A stretch of DNA of 64,000 nucleotides, from contig QCUI01000001.1 in assembly GCA_003210775.1 (NCBI GenBank), positions 1 to 64,000 on the forward strand. The letters are read 5' to 3'. The first letter of the stretch is position 1. The number at the start of each line of letters is the position of its first letter. This DNA comes from Synechococcus sp. AG-679-A04. Its GTDB lineage: Bacteria > Cyanobacteriota > Cyanobacteriia > PCC-6307 > Cyanobiaceae. Shown here one piece after another: positions 1 to 10,311 of the stretch. Both the position numbers and the translations under genes were made by a program. A model generated the notes under the pieces. That model saw only the letters and a list, made by a program, of their open reading frames with translations, had not been told where the DNA came from and made no database searches.

Positions 1-2
1 TC

Positions 3-2165
3 GCCTACGAATTGGTCACCGCCTGTTTCGAGCAGCGTTGGGACGATGCCAGCCTCTGGCGTGAACGTCTGCAGGCACTGCAGGTGGAACGCGATGGAGA
101 ACGACTGTTCCCAGAGCTGTATCTCGTGCCCGCTGAACAACTGGCGCTGGAACGACGTGCTCCCGGGAGCCAGAGACGCATCGCCAACGACAACGTGCCG
201 TTGCTCTGGACCCAGAGCCTCGCCTGGATTGGAGACATGCTCCTGGATGGACTGATCAAGGCAGAGGATCTTGACCCCTGCGGGCGGCGACTGTCCGCCA
301 CGCTGGGAGCCGACACAGTGCTGGTTTCACTGGTTCCTGGGAATGACGCCGTCGCGAAAAAACTGCAGAAGCTGGGGTTGCCGGTCAGCGATCCCCAATC
401 CGCAGACCTACCGGTGCTGCCCTCTGAGGCGCTGCGAGAACGGCTAAGCAACGTTGGCGCCGACGCGGCCCTTGGTCTCAGCGGCCACCCACCACTGCGA
501 CCAGAGACAGCGGTCACAGCTCGTCTCTATCGCCAAGGCGGACAAAAACTGGCTTTTCTGCCCGCAGTGCTGGAGGAGGGCACGTTCTTTCTCAGCCATG
601 ACCCGCGACAGCTGGTCGAAAGCATCGTCAACGAACTGCATCTGCTCCAACGGCATTGGCAGGGCCAGGGAGCGCCCCTGCTGCTGATCCCCGTGCAAGC
701 CGCTCTGCTGGAGAGGGAAGAAATGCTTCTGCTGGAACTCACCCAACGATTGCAGAGCGGCAACATTGAGGGAGTTGCTGTGGATTTCGCTGCTCTTGAG
801 ACCCTGGCCAGCAAAGCCCAGTGGTTAACGCTCCCGGAAGAAAGCGAGAACAGCAGACAGGCTGACAACACACAACAAGCAGCTGAACTGCTGCAGGCCT
901 CCACCGATCTGAGTGACCTCACAGCTGCCCAGGAGCAGGAACTGGATGACATTCCCTTGGAAGAGCTGCGTCAGAGGCTTTGGAGCAGCCATTCGCTACG
1001 GGAACAAGCGGAAGTCCTGGAGCTGTTGACGCAACGACTCGGTCAGCAGGCCATCCTCAGAGGACCGAAAGGAGCTCCTGTTGAGCTGTCCACGCTGCAG
1101 CAAGAGATCTACCGCCGCGGCCTCAGCCAGGAGGACTGGAACGTGGCCAGGCGCTGCGCCGGCGCCATGGGTCTGATTCATCCACAGCTGGAAGATGCCC
1201 TCACGGACCTGCTGAGCCGCCAGAAACAGGTTGTGATCGGCCGGAACTACAGCAGCGACTCGCGGCTCACCAGTCCTATCTCCAGCCAGTCGATCGCAGC
1301 ACTGATCGACCGCACCTGCGGCAGTGACGGCCGCGAACGAATGCTCCAGCAGGAGTTACTGCTCGCACTGGACGGGATCGCCAGGCGTGAACCGAGCATG
1401 ATCAGAGGCTCTCTGACCTTCCAGCTAGGGCAGCTGCTGCTGCTGCTGACCTCAGAGCTGGCCGCCGAGCAGCACTGCAGTCAAGACGAAGCCTTCGAAG
1501 CCCTGTGCGATGAACCTCCTCACCGCATCAGCCTGCGCCTGCGAACGGTGCTGGCCGACGTTGACCATGCCAGAGCGGCCCTGCAACGTCGAGAACTGTT
1601 GCACTTGAGCGGCAAGGTGCAATGGAACATCCCCGAACCCCTGGACGAAAGCCCCAGCGGTAGCGACTGGCTGCAGCACCGGATCCGCCTGGGCTCACTG
1701 CAGCAGGTGCCCAAAGAGTTCTATGCAGGGATCTGGTCACTGCTGCATCACTGCCATGGGCTGGTGATTGGCGACAAACTGGAGCGCCGCAACCGTCTAA
1801 CCAGCGCCCTGCTTCTGGAAAAAACTCCGGGCGAACGCAACTTCGCCATTCAGGTGGAGCATCTGCTCAGTCGCATTGGAGCACCGGAATACCGACAGCT
1901 CTGCACTGAAAGCCTGCTCTCATTGATGGCCTTTGCAACCGCCAATCCCGACATGCACTTCGACGACGACATCGCCCTTGATGTGGTCATCGGCCACGCC
2001 GTGAGAGTGGGCTGGCGGAATCGCCATCCGGAGCAGAAAACCGTGGACTATTCCCAGCACAAAGCCGCTGCCTGGGCTCAGTTCTACCGGTCATCTCCAG
2101 CCGAATGCAGGCAGTGGCAGATCGAAGCCCTGAGGGAACTCGCGGATCAGGAAGCACTGCGCTGA
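3..2165 (+). CDS. GH15 / phosphorylase-kinase-alpha-like protein, 5' truncated by window edge
   Basis: Frame is open to the left edge; C-terminal motifs such as 'GIWSLLHHCHGLVIGDKLERR', 'LEKTPGERNFAIQVEHLLSRI' and 'DVVIGHAVRVGW' resemble phosphorylase kinase regulatory subunit / cyanobacterial GH15 proteins. Confidence 0.75.
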   Translation, partial: AYELVTACFEQRWDDASLWRERLQALQVERDGERLFPELYLVPAEQLALERRAPGSQRRIANDNVPLLWTQSLAWIGDMLLDGLIKAEDLDPCGRRLSATLGADTVLVSLVPGNDAVAKKLQKLGLPVSDPQSADLPVLPSEALRERLSNVGADAALGLSGHPPLRPETAVTARLYRQGGQKLAFLPAVLEEGTFFLSHDPRQLVESIVNELHLLQRHWQGQGAPLLLIPVQAALLEREEMLLLELTQRLQSGNIEGVAVDFAALETLASKAQWLTLPEESENSRQADNTQQAAELLQASTDLSDLTAAQEQELDDIPLEELRQRLWSSHSLREQAEVLELLTQRLGQQAILRGPKGAPVELSTLQQEIYRRGLSQEDWNVARRCAGAMGLIHPQLEDALTDLLSRQKQVVIGRNYSSDSRLTSPISSQSIAALIDRTCGSDGRERMLQQELLLALDGIARREPSMIRGSLTFQLGQLLLLLTSELAAEQHCSQDEAFEALCDEPPHRISLRLRTVLADVDHARAALQRRELLHLSGKVQWNIPEPLDESPSGSDWLQHRIRLGSLQQVPKEFYAGIWSLLHHCHGLVIGDKLERRNRLTSALLLEKTPGERNFAIQVEHLLSRIGAPEYRQLCTESLLSLMAFATANPDMHFDDDIALDVVIGHAVRVGWRNRHPEQKTVDYSQHKAAAWAQFYRSSPAECRQWQIEALRELADQEALR

Positions 2166-2171
2166 TCCAGA

Positions 2172-3176
2172 TCAAATAGGAGTCTCGATCGGAACACCGA
2201 CGCCGGGCTGATCCACAGCCTGTTCAATCAAATCAGCCAGACGCAGGGCCCTCGAAGCCTGCTGACCATCCACTGCAGGAGTTTCACGTCCGCGCACACA
2301 CTGCAAGAAGTGTTCGAGTTCGGCGTACAAAGGCTCGATCGAGGTGGTGCTCACCTCCTCAATGAAACCGTCATTGCGATACAACAGCTCGCCGTGATCA
2401 GCGGAGTACCACTCATGGGCCCTGCGGTGGATATGCAGGTTGTGATTGAGAAAGTCAGTTTCAACAAGGCTGGCCCGGCAGTGGGCACTCAGCTTCCGGA
2501 TCTTGCGATGACTCATTTTGCTGGCCGTAAGACTGGCCACCACTCCGTTTTCAAACCCGAGCGTGGCGTTGACGTAATCAATCGGTCCGTCCGAGCTGCG
2601 ACCGCCGGCTGCCGCCAGTTGCACCACCGAGGAACTGGCCAGCTCAAGCACCAGATCCAGATCATGAATCATCAGATCGAGCACCACAGACACATCGTTG
2701 GCACGATCGGCGTGGGGGCTGTGGCGACGCGCCTCGAGCACCACCACCTCTTCATTGGCCACTACCTTGGTGAGCTCGCGGAAGGCGGGATTGAAGCGTT
2801 CGATATGGCCCACCTGAAGCAAGCGGCCCACTCGGCTGGCGGCATCAATCAGGGCAGCGGCCTCCTCCTGGCTGGCTGCGATCGGCTTCTCGATCAGCAC
2901 GTGTGAACCAGCCTCAAGGCAAGCCAGGCCGACGGAGTGATGAAGCAGGGTCGGCACTGCGATGCAGACGGCCTCAACCTCCTTGAGCATGGTGCGGTAA
3001 TCAGCGAACCAGCGACATCCAAACTGCTCAGTGGCCAGTGCCCCACGCTGCGCGTCCGGGTCAGCAACGCCCACGAGATCAGCGTCCTTCAGCAGGCTGA
3101 GCACGCGCGCGTGATGCCAGCCCATGTTGCCGATCCCGATCACGCCGACCTTCACCGGAACCATGGCGTCGGTCAT
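2172..3176 (-). CDS. Gfo/Idh/MocA family oxidoreductase
   Basis: N-terminal Rossmann 'KVGVIGIGNMGWHHARVL', 'EKPIA' motif, 334 aa. Confidence 0.9.
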   Translation of the reverse strand: MTDAMVPVKVGVIGIGNMGWHHARVLSLLKDADLVGVADPDAQRGALATEQFGCRWFADYRTMLKEVEAVCIAVPTLLHHSVGLACLEAGSHVLIEKPIAASQEEAAALIDAASRVGRLLQVGHIERFNPAFRELTKVVANEEVVVLEARRHSPHADRANDVSVVLDLMIHDLDLVLELASSSVVQLAAAGGRSSDGPIDYVNATLGFENGVVASLTASKMSHRKIRKLSAHCRASLVETDFLNHNLHIHRRAHEWYSADHGELLYRNDGFIEEVSTTSIEPLYAELEHFLQCVRGRETPAVDGQQASRALRLADLIEQAVDQPGVGVPIETPI

Positions 3177-3231
3177 CAGTGGGACTGCGCGAACCGGCTG
3201 ATTATCGGTGATCAGTGCAATGGGGAGTGAA

Positions 3232-4545
3232 TTACATCAATCCCTGGTCAGGATTGTGGGAATCAATGGGCGAATCCGGCTCCTCAATCAGAACCAAAAG
3301 CACCCGCACAATGCGGGGACCAGCCATGGCAACGATCTCGAACTGGATGTTGTGGTGGCGCAATGCCTCGCCAGGCGAGGGGATGTGCTGGAGCCGTTCC
3401 AGCAGGAATCCGGCCAAAGTGTGATGGTCGCTGGCTTCGGGGAGATCCAGCTGCAGCTGACGATTCAGCTCAACAATCTCCAGATCTCCGGCCACAAGCC
3501 ATGTACCCGGCTGATCCTCCATGGGCACCAGGTCCGGTTCATCTGTTTCATCGTCAGGTTCATCACCAACGATTTCTCCGGTGAGATCTGCTGCAGTAAC
3601 AAGGCCTTCCGTGCCGCCATGTTCATCGACCACCAGCAGCAGGGGATTCCCAGAGCGAATGATGGCCAGCAGATCTGCCAAGTTGCTCGTCTCCGGCACC
3701 GTCTGCGCAGGCATCAGATAGGGCTCAAGCCAAGAGTCCTCACGCAACTCGCCCCGAGCGATGGGCTCGGCGAGACGCCGCAGATCAAGGACCCCTCGTA
3801 CATCATCCAACGACTGACCGATGACGGGAAAGCGCGCATGGCGGGTGCGGTGCACCGCCTCCATCAACTCCGCAAAACGGACCTCAACGGGAAGGGTGAC
3901 CATTCCGGATCGCGGCACCATCACCTCACGAACCTGGGTATCGCGCAATGCGAACACGCCCTCAAGGATGTTGCGCTCGTCGGGTTTGAGACCGGTCACT
4001 GCGCCACTCTCGATCAAAGTCTCCAGCTCGCCGGCCGTGAGGGCCGGGACAGGTGCATCCCAGCGCTGGGTGAGCCCTGCCAATCGCAGCAACAGCGAAG
4101 CCAGGCTGTCGAGAAACGACAACAGGGGACTCAGCACCCGGATCGCGCCCTCAAGAACAGGACCAAGCTGCAGGGCAGCGAACTCGGGACGGCTGAGCAC
4201 CCAGGCCCGTGGGAGCAGGCCTGCAACCAGGGTGGCCAGCACGACCAGCAGCAAAAACCAGGCGAGATCCCACCAGCGGCCTGCGGGCATCTCCAGTGGC
4301 CACCAGCGCTGACCGAATCCACGACCGATCCAGCCCAAGGCAACCAGCGACAAACATGCCCCGAACTGGGTCATCAGCAGAGCGATGCGCAGATGCCGCT
4401 GCAGTCGCTGCACCGACTGGGCACCGGGGCGGCCCTCCTCACTAAGAGCCTGCACCTGACTGGGCCTAAGCCGAAGGAGAGCCACTTCAGCAGCTGAAAA
4501 CAGAGCCGGGAGAACCAGCAGCGCGATCAGCAGCAGGGTGCGCAT
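3232..4545 (-). CDS. CNNM/HlyC-CorC family protein (transmembrane + CBS domains)
   Basis: N-terminal hydrophobic segments, CBS-like 'VREVMVPRSGMVTLP' and 'DEHGGTEGLVTAADLTGEIVGD', C-terminal CorC-like domain. Confidence 0.9.
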   Translation of the reverse strand: MRTLLLIALLVLPALFSAAEVALLRLRPSQVQALSEEGRPGAQSVQRLQRHLRIALLMTQFGACLSLVALGWIGRGFGQRWWPLEMPAGRWWDLAWFLLLVVLATLVAGLLPRAWVLSRPEFAALQLGPVLEGAIRVLSPLLSFLDSLASLLLRLAGLTQRWDAPVPALTAGELETLIESGAVTGLKPDERNILEGVFALRDTQVREVMVPRSGMVTLPVEVRFAELMEAVHRTRHARFPVIGQSLDDVRGVLDLRRLAEPIARGELREDSWLEPYLMPAQTVPETSNLADLLAIIRSGNPLLLVVDEHGGTEGLVTAADLTGEIVGDEPDDETDEPDLVPMEDQPGTWLVAGDLEIVELNRQLQLDLPEASDHHTLAGFLLERLQHIPSPGEALRHHNIQFEIVAMAGPRIVRVLLVLIEEPDSPIDSHNPDQGLM

Positions 4546-4558
4546 TGGAACAAAACGA

Positions 4559-4631
4559 TGGGGGTCGCGGGGATCGAACCCGCCTAAGGCGAATTATGAG
4601 TTCGCTGCATTCACCAGATTGCTAGACCCCC
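4559..4631 (-). tRNA. tRNA with CAU anticodon (Met elongator or lysidine-modified Ile2)
   Basis: Minus strand GGGGGTC...GCGAA-CTCATAA-TTCGC...GCGGGTTCGATCCCCGC-GACCCCC A; acceptor, anticodon and T arms pair. Confidence 0.93.
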
Positions 4632-4643
4632 AGATTCGTGGAT

Positions 4644-5339
4644 TTACCACAGGGCACGCACAGTCGGAAAGGCTTCCTCCTCCTGATACTCGCTAAGACC
4701 TGGGGAGGACACGTCATCAGCAAGGCTGCCGCTAAAGCCATTGGGGATGTCAACGGTGCGCCAGGGGATCGGATCACTCTGATCCTCAAGCAGCATCCGA
4801 TAAGTTTTCTCAACAGCCAAACCGTCCCAGATGATCGTCTGATCGGGGAAGCCGAATCCCATGAAGCGGTTGCCCTCAGGGCCAGCAACGGCAATTCCCA
4901 GAGGGTTTGTGATCTGATGCAGAAGATCCACGCCGCTCGCAAAGGGAGCTGTCCACGTGAAGTAACGCTCTTCCAACAATGCTTCTGTGCTCTGCACTGG
5001 AGCACAACGAGTCACCTCGACAGGCGATGGCGTCACACCTCCTGCAGAGATCTCAGACGAAGGAGCCTCCAACGTGGTGGAGCAGACCACTGGCCGAGCC
5101 ACTGCAGCTGACTGCAACGAACTCAGTGACAGAACCAGGAGTAAAAATCTGAATCGCAGCCTGTCCACGGGAAGAGGCACCACTGCGCGCAAACTAGGCA
5201 GAGGATCCGCGAAGCACCAGCCCCCATGCCCGTTAATTCCGACCCGTCGATGGATCGCCAGGTCCTGCTGGACCGACTGGCCCGGGAGGCTTACCGGCAC
5301 GGACAGTTCACCCTCGCGTCGGGTCGCAGCAGCGAACAC
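4644..5339 (-). CDS. Hypothetical secreted protein (true start probably well downstream of the ORF start)
   Basis: Hydrophobic '[19 protein letters not shown]' signal-like segment; the upstream part overlaps pyrE head to head. Confidence 0.6.
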   Translation of the reverse strand: MFAAATRREGELSVPVSLPGQSVQQDLAIHRRVGINGHGGWCFADPLPSLRAVVPLPVDRLRFRFLLLVLSLSSLQSAAVARPVVCSTTLEAPSSEISAGGVTPSPVEVTRCAPVQSTEALLEERYFTWTAPFASGVDLLHQITNPLGIAVAGPEGNRFMGFGFPDQTIIWDGLAVEKTYRMLLEDQSDPIPWRTVDIPNGFSGSLADDVSSPGLSEYQEEEAFPTVRALW

Positions 5340-5807
5340 TATGTGAACTGCAAACCGGTGGCCCTCAGTGGCCGGGGCCTGGCGTTGCTCAGTCCCGCCA
5401 TGCTGGCCCTAGTGGACAAGGAAGCCGTCGCCGTGGGAGGCCTCACGCTTGGGGCCGATCCCCTGGTGAGCGGTGTTGCCATGGCAGCAGCACAGCAGGG
5501 CCGTGATCTGAATGCGCTGATTGTGCGTAAACAAGCCAAAGGCCACGGCACCGGGGCCTGGTTAGAGGGCCCACTGCCTGAAGCGGGTGCCCTGGTGACA
5601 GTGCTAGAGGACGTCGTCACGACCGGTGGGTCCTCCATCCAGGCTGTCAACCAGCTGAAGGAGGCCGGATATGCCGTTCGGCGCGTCATCACCATTGTCG
5701 ATCGTGAGGAAGGTGGTCAGAACGCCATGGATGAAGCGGGCTTAGAACTAGTCAGCCTGTTTCGGCTGAGCGAGGTGGCTGCCAGAGCCAAGGAGCTTGA
5801 ACAGTGA
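5226..5807 (+). CDS. pyrE: Orotate phosphoribosyltransferase
   Basis: '[20 protein letters not shown]' and PRPP motif '[14 protein letters not shown]'. Confidence 0.95.
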   Translation: MPVNSDPSMDRQVLLDRLAREAYRHGQFTLASGRSSEHYVNCKPVALSGRGLALLSPAMLALVDKEAVAVGGLTLGADPLVSGVAMAAAQQGRDLNALIVRKQAKGHGTGAWLEGPLPEAGALVTVLEDVVTTGGSSIQAVNQLKEAGYAVRRVITIVDREEGGQNAMDEAGLELVSLFRLSEVAARAKELEQ

Positions 5808-6661
5808 TGAGCAGGGATCAGGACGTAACAGCACTGATCTGGGATGCGCGATTCCCCCTCATCCGTCTTGAAGGCAGAGGGTGCAGCAGCTTCCTGCATG
5901 GCCAGACCAGCGCCAGGGTCGACGGGTGCGCCGACGGCGATCTGATCCAGGCCTGTTGGCTCAATGCCACAGGCCGAGTGCAGGCACTGCTTGAAATTCG
6001 CCTGGATTCCGCTGGTGCCGATGTGCTCGTGCTCAACGGAGACAGCGACAGCGTCGCTGGCGGGTTTGATCGGGTGATCTTTCCTGCAGACCAGGTGCGA
6101 CTTGGGAAGAGGCGCCAGCAGCGCCGGATGCAACGCCTTGAGGCGGGCAAAGCGCCCAACTTGAACCAGGTGATCTGGTTGAGTGAAACCCACGATGCAG
6201 CACCAGCCTGGGCAGATCTCTCACCCTGCAACGCCACAGAATTGGAAGACTGGCGCAACAAACAGGGCTGGCCGCTGGGAGATCAGGAGATCACTGGCGA
6301 CACCAACCCCTTTGAACTGGGTTTATCCGCTTGGGTCGAGCTGAACAAAGGCTGTTATCTCGGGCAAGAAACCGTGGCCAAACTGGCCTCCCGCGGTGGT
6401 GTGAAACAGCAGCTGCGTTGCTGGCAAAGCACCTCTGAAACTCAACATGTGCTGGAAAGCGGCGATCAGCTCAAGCTGAATGACTCGCGTGCCGGGATCA
6501 TCACCAGCGTGTCCAGAGACAAGGCAACGGGGAACAGTTTCGGCCTCGCCCTGGTCCGACGTCAAGCACTCGATGCAGAAACACTGCAAGCTGGAAACAG
6601 TGATGTGGTGGTCTCCATCGCACGACCCAGCGCCTTCTGCGACCCACCCGCCCGAGGTTGA
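5804..6661 (+). CDS. YgfZ/GcvT-domain folate-binding protein
   Basis: 'LHGQTSARV' and signature-like '[24 protein letters not shown]'; ATGA overlap with pyrE. Confidence 0.88.
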   Translation: MMSRDQDVTALIWDARFPLIRLEGRGCSSFLHGQTSARVDGCADGDLIQACWLNATGRVQALLEIRLDSAGADVLVLNGDSDSVAGGFDRVIFPADQVRLGKRRQQRRMQRLEAGKAPNLNQVIWLSETHDAAPAWADLSPCNATELEDWRNKQGWPLGDQEITGDTNPFELGLSAWVELNKGCYLGQETVAKLASRGGVKQQLRCWQSTSETQHVLESGDQLKLNDSRAGIITSVSRDKATGNSFGLALVRRQALDAETLQAGNSDVVVSIARPSAFCDPPARG

Positions 6662-8127
6662 GATCTGCTGTCAGCTGTGAGCATCCACGCAGCCACAGCC
6701 CAGGTCGCCAAGCCGTCATCACGGTTGTAGGTGAAGATCCAGCGCAGAGCCTGGACATGTCCACGGTCCAGCGGTCCGGTGCCACGCCACTGCCTCCACC
6801 AAAGCAGAGCCCTTGCACCATCGACCCCTGCCTGACTCCAACTGAATCCAAGCCAATCAGCCACTGTCTTCAACCCGTAACTATTGAGGGGAAGTCGCCA
6901 GTGAGTGCGTATTCGGGCATGCACATCAACCAGCCGGCAGCGCAGGGCATGCAGATCCCCCTCACTGACTCCCTGACGTTGGGCCATCTTGCACAGAGCC
7001 AATGACTCCGTCTCGCCGTAGTGGAGCACTGGCCAGCCCTCATAACGGTTTAGGAATCGCTTGATGCGTTGCCAACAACGGCCTTCACCATGCTCCTGCA
7101 GCATCAGCAGAGGGTGGTAACTGACCCGCTCAAGAGCCCAGCGACCGTCGGGGTCCCGAGGCAGACAGACAAATCCATGCAGAAAGTCATCTCTGGCATC
7201 CGGGTCTGATTCGATGTCATAAAGCAGCACCCCAGGCGCATTGATCAGTTCCGGCAAAGCCAAAGAATCGGCCAGAGCCTGCGCCTGCCCATCCCGCTGG
7301 GCTCGGGCCTGAGCCACGAGGGGAGCCGCCACGGCTCTGTGCTGGTCTCCAAATCGCTGCAGCTGCTCCGCCAGGGCATTCGGATCAGCATCGGCAAGTG
7401 CATTGAGGCCATCAATCCCCAGCTCGTGGAGCATTTCCCGCCGCTTGGCACCGATACCACTGACCTCACTGAGATGTCCAACCCGGCGGGCCTCGGAGTT
7501 GCACACCGAGCGCCAACTGCACAACGAGCATTTACGCCGGTCTGATACGAGCGGGGGTGGCTCGGTCCGCTGCAGGTCAGCCGCCAGTTTGCGCAGTGCT
7601 TCATCAAGCTGACGCTGCAGGTTCTCACCGAGAGCAACGGTGTCCTTCTCGAGGTAGCGGCCTGCTCCAGCCAGAACCAGTCCATCCGTCACAGGAGCGT
7701 CCTGAAACAGTGCAAGCAGACGGGCTGACAACGCCATCTGAAGTCGATGTTCCCTGGTGAGTCGTCGCCCCTGCCTGGCAAGGACGGGACGATAGACGTA
7801 ATCACCCCAGCGGCTGTGACCGGGCTGACGTTGCAACAGCGCTGGATGCGCCTCGATGCTGTATCCCTCCTCGGTGCGTCCACGCAGCCTCAATCCCACG
7901 ACACCGACTTCACCCCGCTCGCAGGCTGCAACCCCATGTCCGGGCTTCTGCGGCAATAACGCAACGAAACTGCGTTGCTGGTCATCAAGCTGCAGGGTGC
8001 GATGAGCGCTGTAAACCCTCTTGTTCTGATCACCATGGCGATCGAGCCATGCCCGGCGCCGGCAACGGGACCAGCTGCGCAGCAGTCGGTCGGTGAGCGG
8101 CTTGTCAGCAGAAGGGGTGTCACCCAT
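6562..8127 (-). CDS. TM0106-type RecB-like putative nuclease
   Basis: 521 aa; RecB-like Cys motif 'RKCSLCSWRSVCNSEA', HhH-like 'LSEVSGIGAKRREMLHELGI', RNase-H-like 'LLYDIESDPDARDDFLHGF'. Confidence 0.85.
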   Translation of the reverse strand: MGDTPSADKPLTDRLLRSWSRCRRRAWLDRHGDQNKRVYSAHRTLQLDDQQRSFVALLPQKPGHGVAACERGEVGVVGLRLRGRTEEGYSIEAHPALLQRQPGHSRWGDYVYRPVLARQGRRLTREHRLQMALSARLLALFQDAPVTDGLVLAGAGRYLEKDTVALGENLQRQLDEALRKLAADLQRTEPPPLVSDRRKCSLCSWRSVCNSEARRVGHLSEVSGIGAKRREMLHELGIDGLNALADADPNALAEQLQRFGDQHRAVAAPLVAQARAQRDGQAQALADSLALPELINAPGVLLYDIESDPDARDDFLHGFVCLPRDPDGRWALERVSYHPLLMLQEHGEGRCWQRIKRFLNRYEGWPVLHYGETESLALCKMAQRQGVSEGDLHALRCRLVDVHARIRTHWRLPLNSYGLKTVADWLGFSWSQAGVDGARALLWWRQWRGTGPLDRGHVQALRWIFTYNRDDGLATWAVAAWMLTADSRSQPRAGGSQKALGRAMETTTSLFPACSVSASSA

Positions 8128-8180
8128 GGCCTGAGGTTAAGGCGGCCAACTGCTAAATCCTGATGGACTAAAGGCATGCC

Positions 8181-9644
8181 ATGGCGACGGCTCCCCTCCC
8201 TCTATGCGCAGCTCCGATCCGTTTCGGCACCGATGGGTGGCGGGGAATCCTCGGGGTGGACATCACCGTGGAGCGGCTGCTGCCGGTGGCGGCGGCGGCC
8301 GCCCAGGAACTCGCCCACCAAGCACCGGATCAGCTCAACAGCAAAACAGTGGTGATCGGCTACGACCGCCGGTTCCTGGCACCGGAACTTGCGGAGGCGA
8401 TCGCTTCTTCAGTGCGCGGAGTTGGCTTGGAACCCCTGCTCACAAGCACCCCTGTTCCCACACCGGCATGCAGCTGGACCGTGGTGCAGCGCGGGGCCTT
8501 GGGAGCCCTCGTGATCACCGCCAGCCACAACCCGCCCGAATGGCTGGGTTTGAAGATCAAGGGACCATTCGGCGGATCAGTGGACGGCAGCTTCACTGCC
8601 GCGGTGGAGCAGCGATTGGCTGCAGGCAGCGTCAACGTGCCGGTTGCGGGGAAGCTGCCACGCTTTGACGCACGCAGCGAGCACTTGGAGGGGCTGCGAA
8701 CCAAGTTGAATCTGAGCGCCATCACCGCTGGACTCAAGGCCATGAACCTGCGTGTGATCGTGGACCCAATGCATGGCTCAGCTGCAGGCTGTGTGTTGGA
8801 TCTGCTCGAAACCGATGCCGATGGCCTCGTTTCCGAAATCCGCAGCCAGCGAGATCCACTCTTCGGCGGCTGTCCTCCGGAACCGCTCGCCTCTCACTTA
8901 CAGGATCTGATCGCAGCGGTTCAGACCTCTGGTCGCCATGGGCAGCCGGCAGTGGGCCTCGTCTTCGACGGTGATGGCGATCGCATCGCAGCAGTGGATG
9001 AGCACGGTTGTTTCTGCAGCACCCAGCAACTGATGCCTCTGCTGATTGATCATCTCGCTGGAGCAAGGCAGTTGCCCGGCACTGTGGTGAAGACCGTCAG
9101 TGGATCCGACCTGATGCGTCTGGTCGCTGAGGACCACGGCCGAGAAGTGCTTGAGCTACCTGTGGGTTTCAAGTACATCGCCGCAGAGATGCTGGCGAAT
9201 GAGGTGTTGATCGGCGGAGAGGAGTCGGGAGGCGTCGGCTTCGGCATGCACCTGCCTGAACGCGATGCATTGTTCGCCGCCATGCTCGTACTGGAGGCCC
9301 TCGTTCAGGGGGGCATGCCACTGGGAGCCCGCATGCAGGCTCTGCGTCAGCGCTGCGGTGGCTCGAGTCATTACGACCGGCTCGATCTGCGCCTGGCCGA
9401 TATGGAGTCCCGTCGACGCCTGGAACAACGACTGGCGACCCAGCCACCGGCACAAGTGGCTGGCCAGTCTGTGACGGAAGTGATCACGACGGATGGCGTG
9501 AAGCTGCGGCTCGGCCCTAGCCACTGGTTGATGCTGCGCTTTTCCGGCACTGAACCCCTGCTCCGGCTGTATTGCGAAGCACCCGACAATGATCGGTTAG
9601 CGGCCGTGCTGGCCTGGGCGCGCAGCTATGCGGAGGCCGCTTGA
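8181..9644 (+). CDS. Phosphoglucomutase/phosphomannomutase family protein
   Basis: 'IRFGTDGWRGI', 'ALVITASHNPPEWLGLKIKG', 'VFDGDGDRIAAVD', 'GGEESGGVGF'. Confidence 0.93.
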   Translation: MATAPLPLCAAPIRFGTDGWRGILGVDITVERLLPVAAAAAQELAHQAPDQLNSKTVVIGYDRRFLAPELAEAIASSVRGVGLEPLLTSTPVPTPACSWTVVQRGALGALVITASHNPPEWLGLKIKGPFGGSVDGSFTAAVEQRLAAGSVNVPVAGKLPRFDARSEHLEGLRTKLNLSAITAGLKAMNLRVIVDPMHGSAAGCVLDLLETDADGLVSEIRSQRDPLFGGCPPEPLASHLQDLIAAVQTSGRHGQPAVGLVFDGDGDRIAAVDEHGCFCSTQQLMPLLIDHLAGARQLPGTVVKTVSGSDLMRLVAEDHGREVLELPVGFKYIAAEMLANEVLIGGEESGGVGFGMHLPERDALFAAMLVLEALVQGGMPLGARMQALRQRCGGSSHYDRLDLRLADMESRRRLEQRLATQPPAQVAGQSVTEVITTDGVKLRLGPSHWLMLRFSGTEPLLRLYCEAPDNDRLAAVLAWARSYAEAA

Positions 9645-10234
9645 GCATGAACACGCAAACCCTGATCATCGCCAGTGGCAATCCGGGCAAGGTGCGGGAA
9701 TTCGAGGGGCTGCTCAGCGGATTACCGCTGAAGGTGAAAGCACAGCCTGAGGGGTTGGACGTTGAAGAAACAGGCAGCACCTTCACCGCCAATGCGCGCA
9801 TCAAAGCGCTTGCCGTGGCGGCAGAGACAGGGGAGTGGGCTCTCGCGGACGACTCAGGGCTGAGCGTGGATGCGCTTGATGGAGCTCCAGGCGTTCACTC
9901 CGCCCGCTACGCCCCGAGCGATCCAGAACGAATCGCTCGGCTGCTGCAAGCCCTCGAATCTGAAGGCAATCGCACCGCCCGCTTCTGTGCAGCCCTTTGT
10001 GTGGCAGCTCCCGACGGCACGGTGCTGCTCGAGGTGGAGGGCCAGTGCAAGGGATGGATCACCCGAACACCGAGAGGAGATCAAGGCTTCGGCTACGACC
10101 CGATTTTTGAAGTCGAAGGCACACAGGCAACGTTCGCAGAAATGTCTCTGCAGGGAAAAAAAGCCCACGGCCATCGAGGTCGCGCTTTCACCTTGCTGGA
10201 ACCTCGCCTGCGGCAACTGCTGTCTCAGCAGTGA
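9641..10234 (+). CDS. rdgB: Non-canonical purine NTP pyrophosphatase (RdgB/HAM1)
   Basis: 'LIIASGNPGKVREFEGLL', 'ALADDSGLSVDALDGAPGVHSARYA', 'FGYDPIFEVEG'. Confidence 0.93.
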   Translation: MSMNTQTLIIASGNPGKVREFEGLLSGLPLKVKAQPEGLDVEETGSTFTANARIKALAVAAETGEWALADDSGLSVDALDGAPGVHSARYAPSDPERIARLLQALESEGNRTARFCAALCVAAPDGTVLLEVEGQCKGWITRTPRGDQGFGYDPIFEVEGTQATFAEMSLQGKKAHGHRGRAFTLLEPRLRQLLSQQ

Positions 10235-10311
10235 GACCCGTGCATGCACTGATTGTGACGAGGGGCTGACAAACAGTTCCTGTACGGTGGGATCTGTCGC
10301 TGACGAGGTCG

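Noticed and set aside
2310-2906. 198-aa + ORF
   Set aside because: Antisense shadow of the Gfo/Idh/MocA gene.
3208-4497. 429-aa + strand ORF
   Set aside because: Antisense to the well-supported CNNM/CBS gene on the minus strand; composition typical of a GC-rich shadow ORF.
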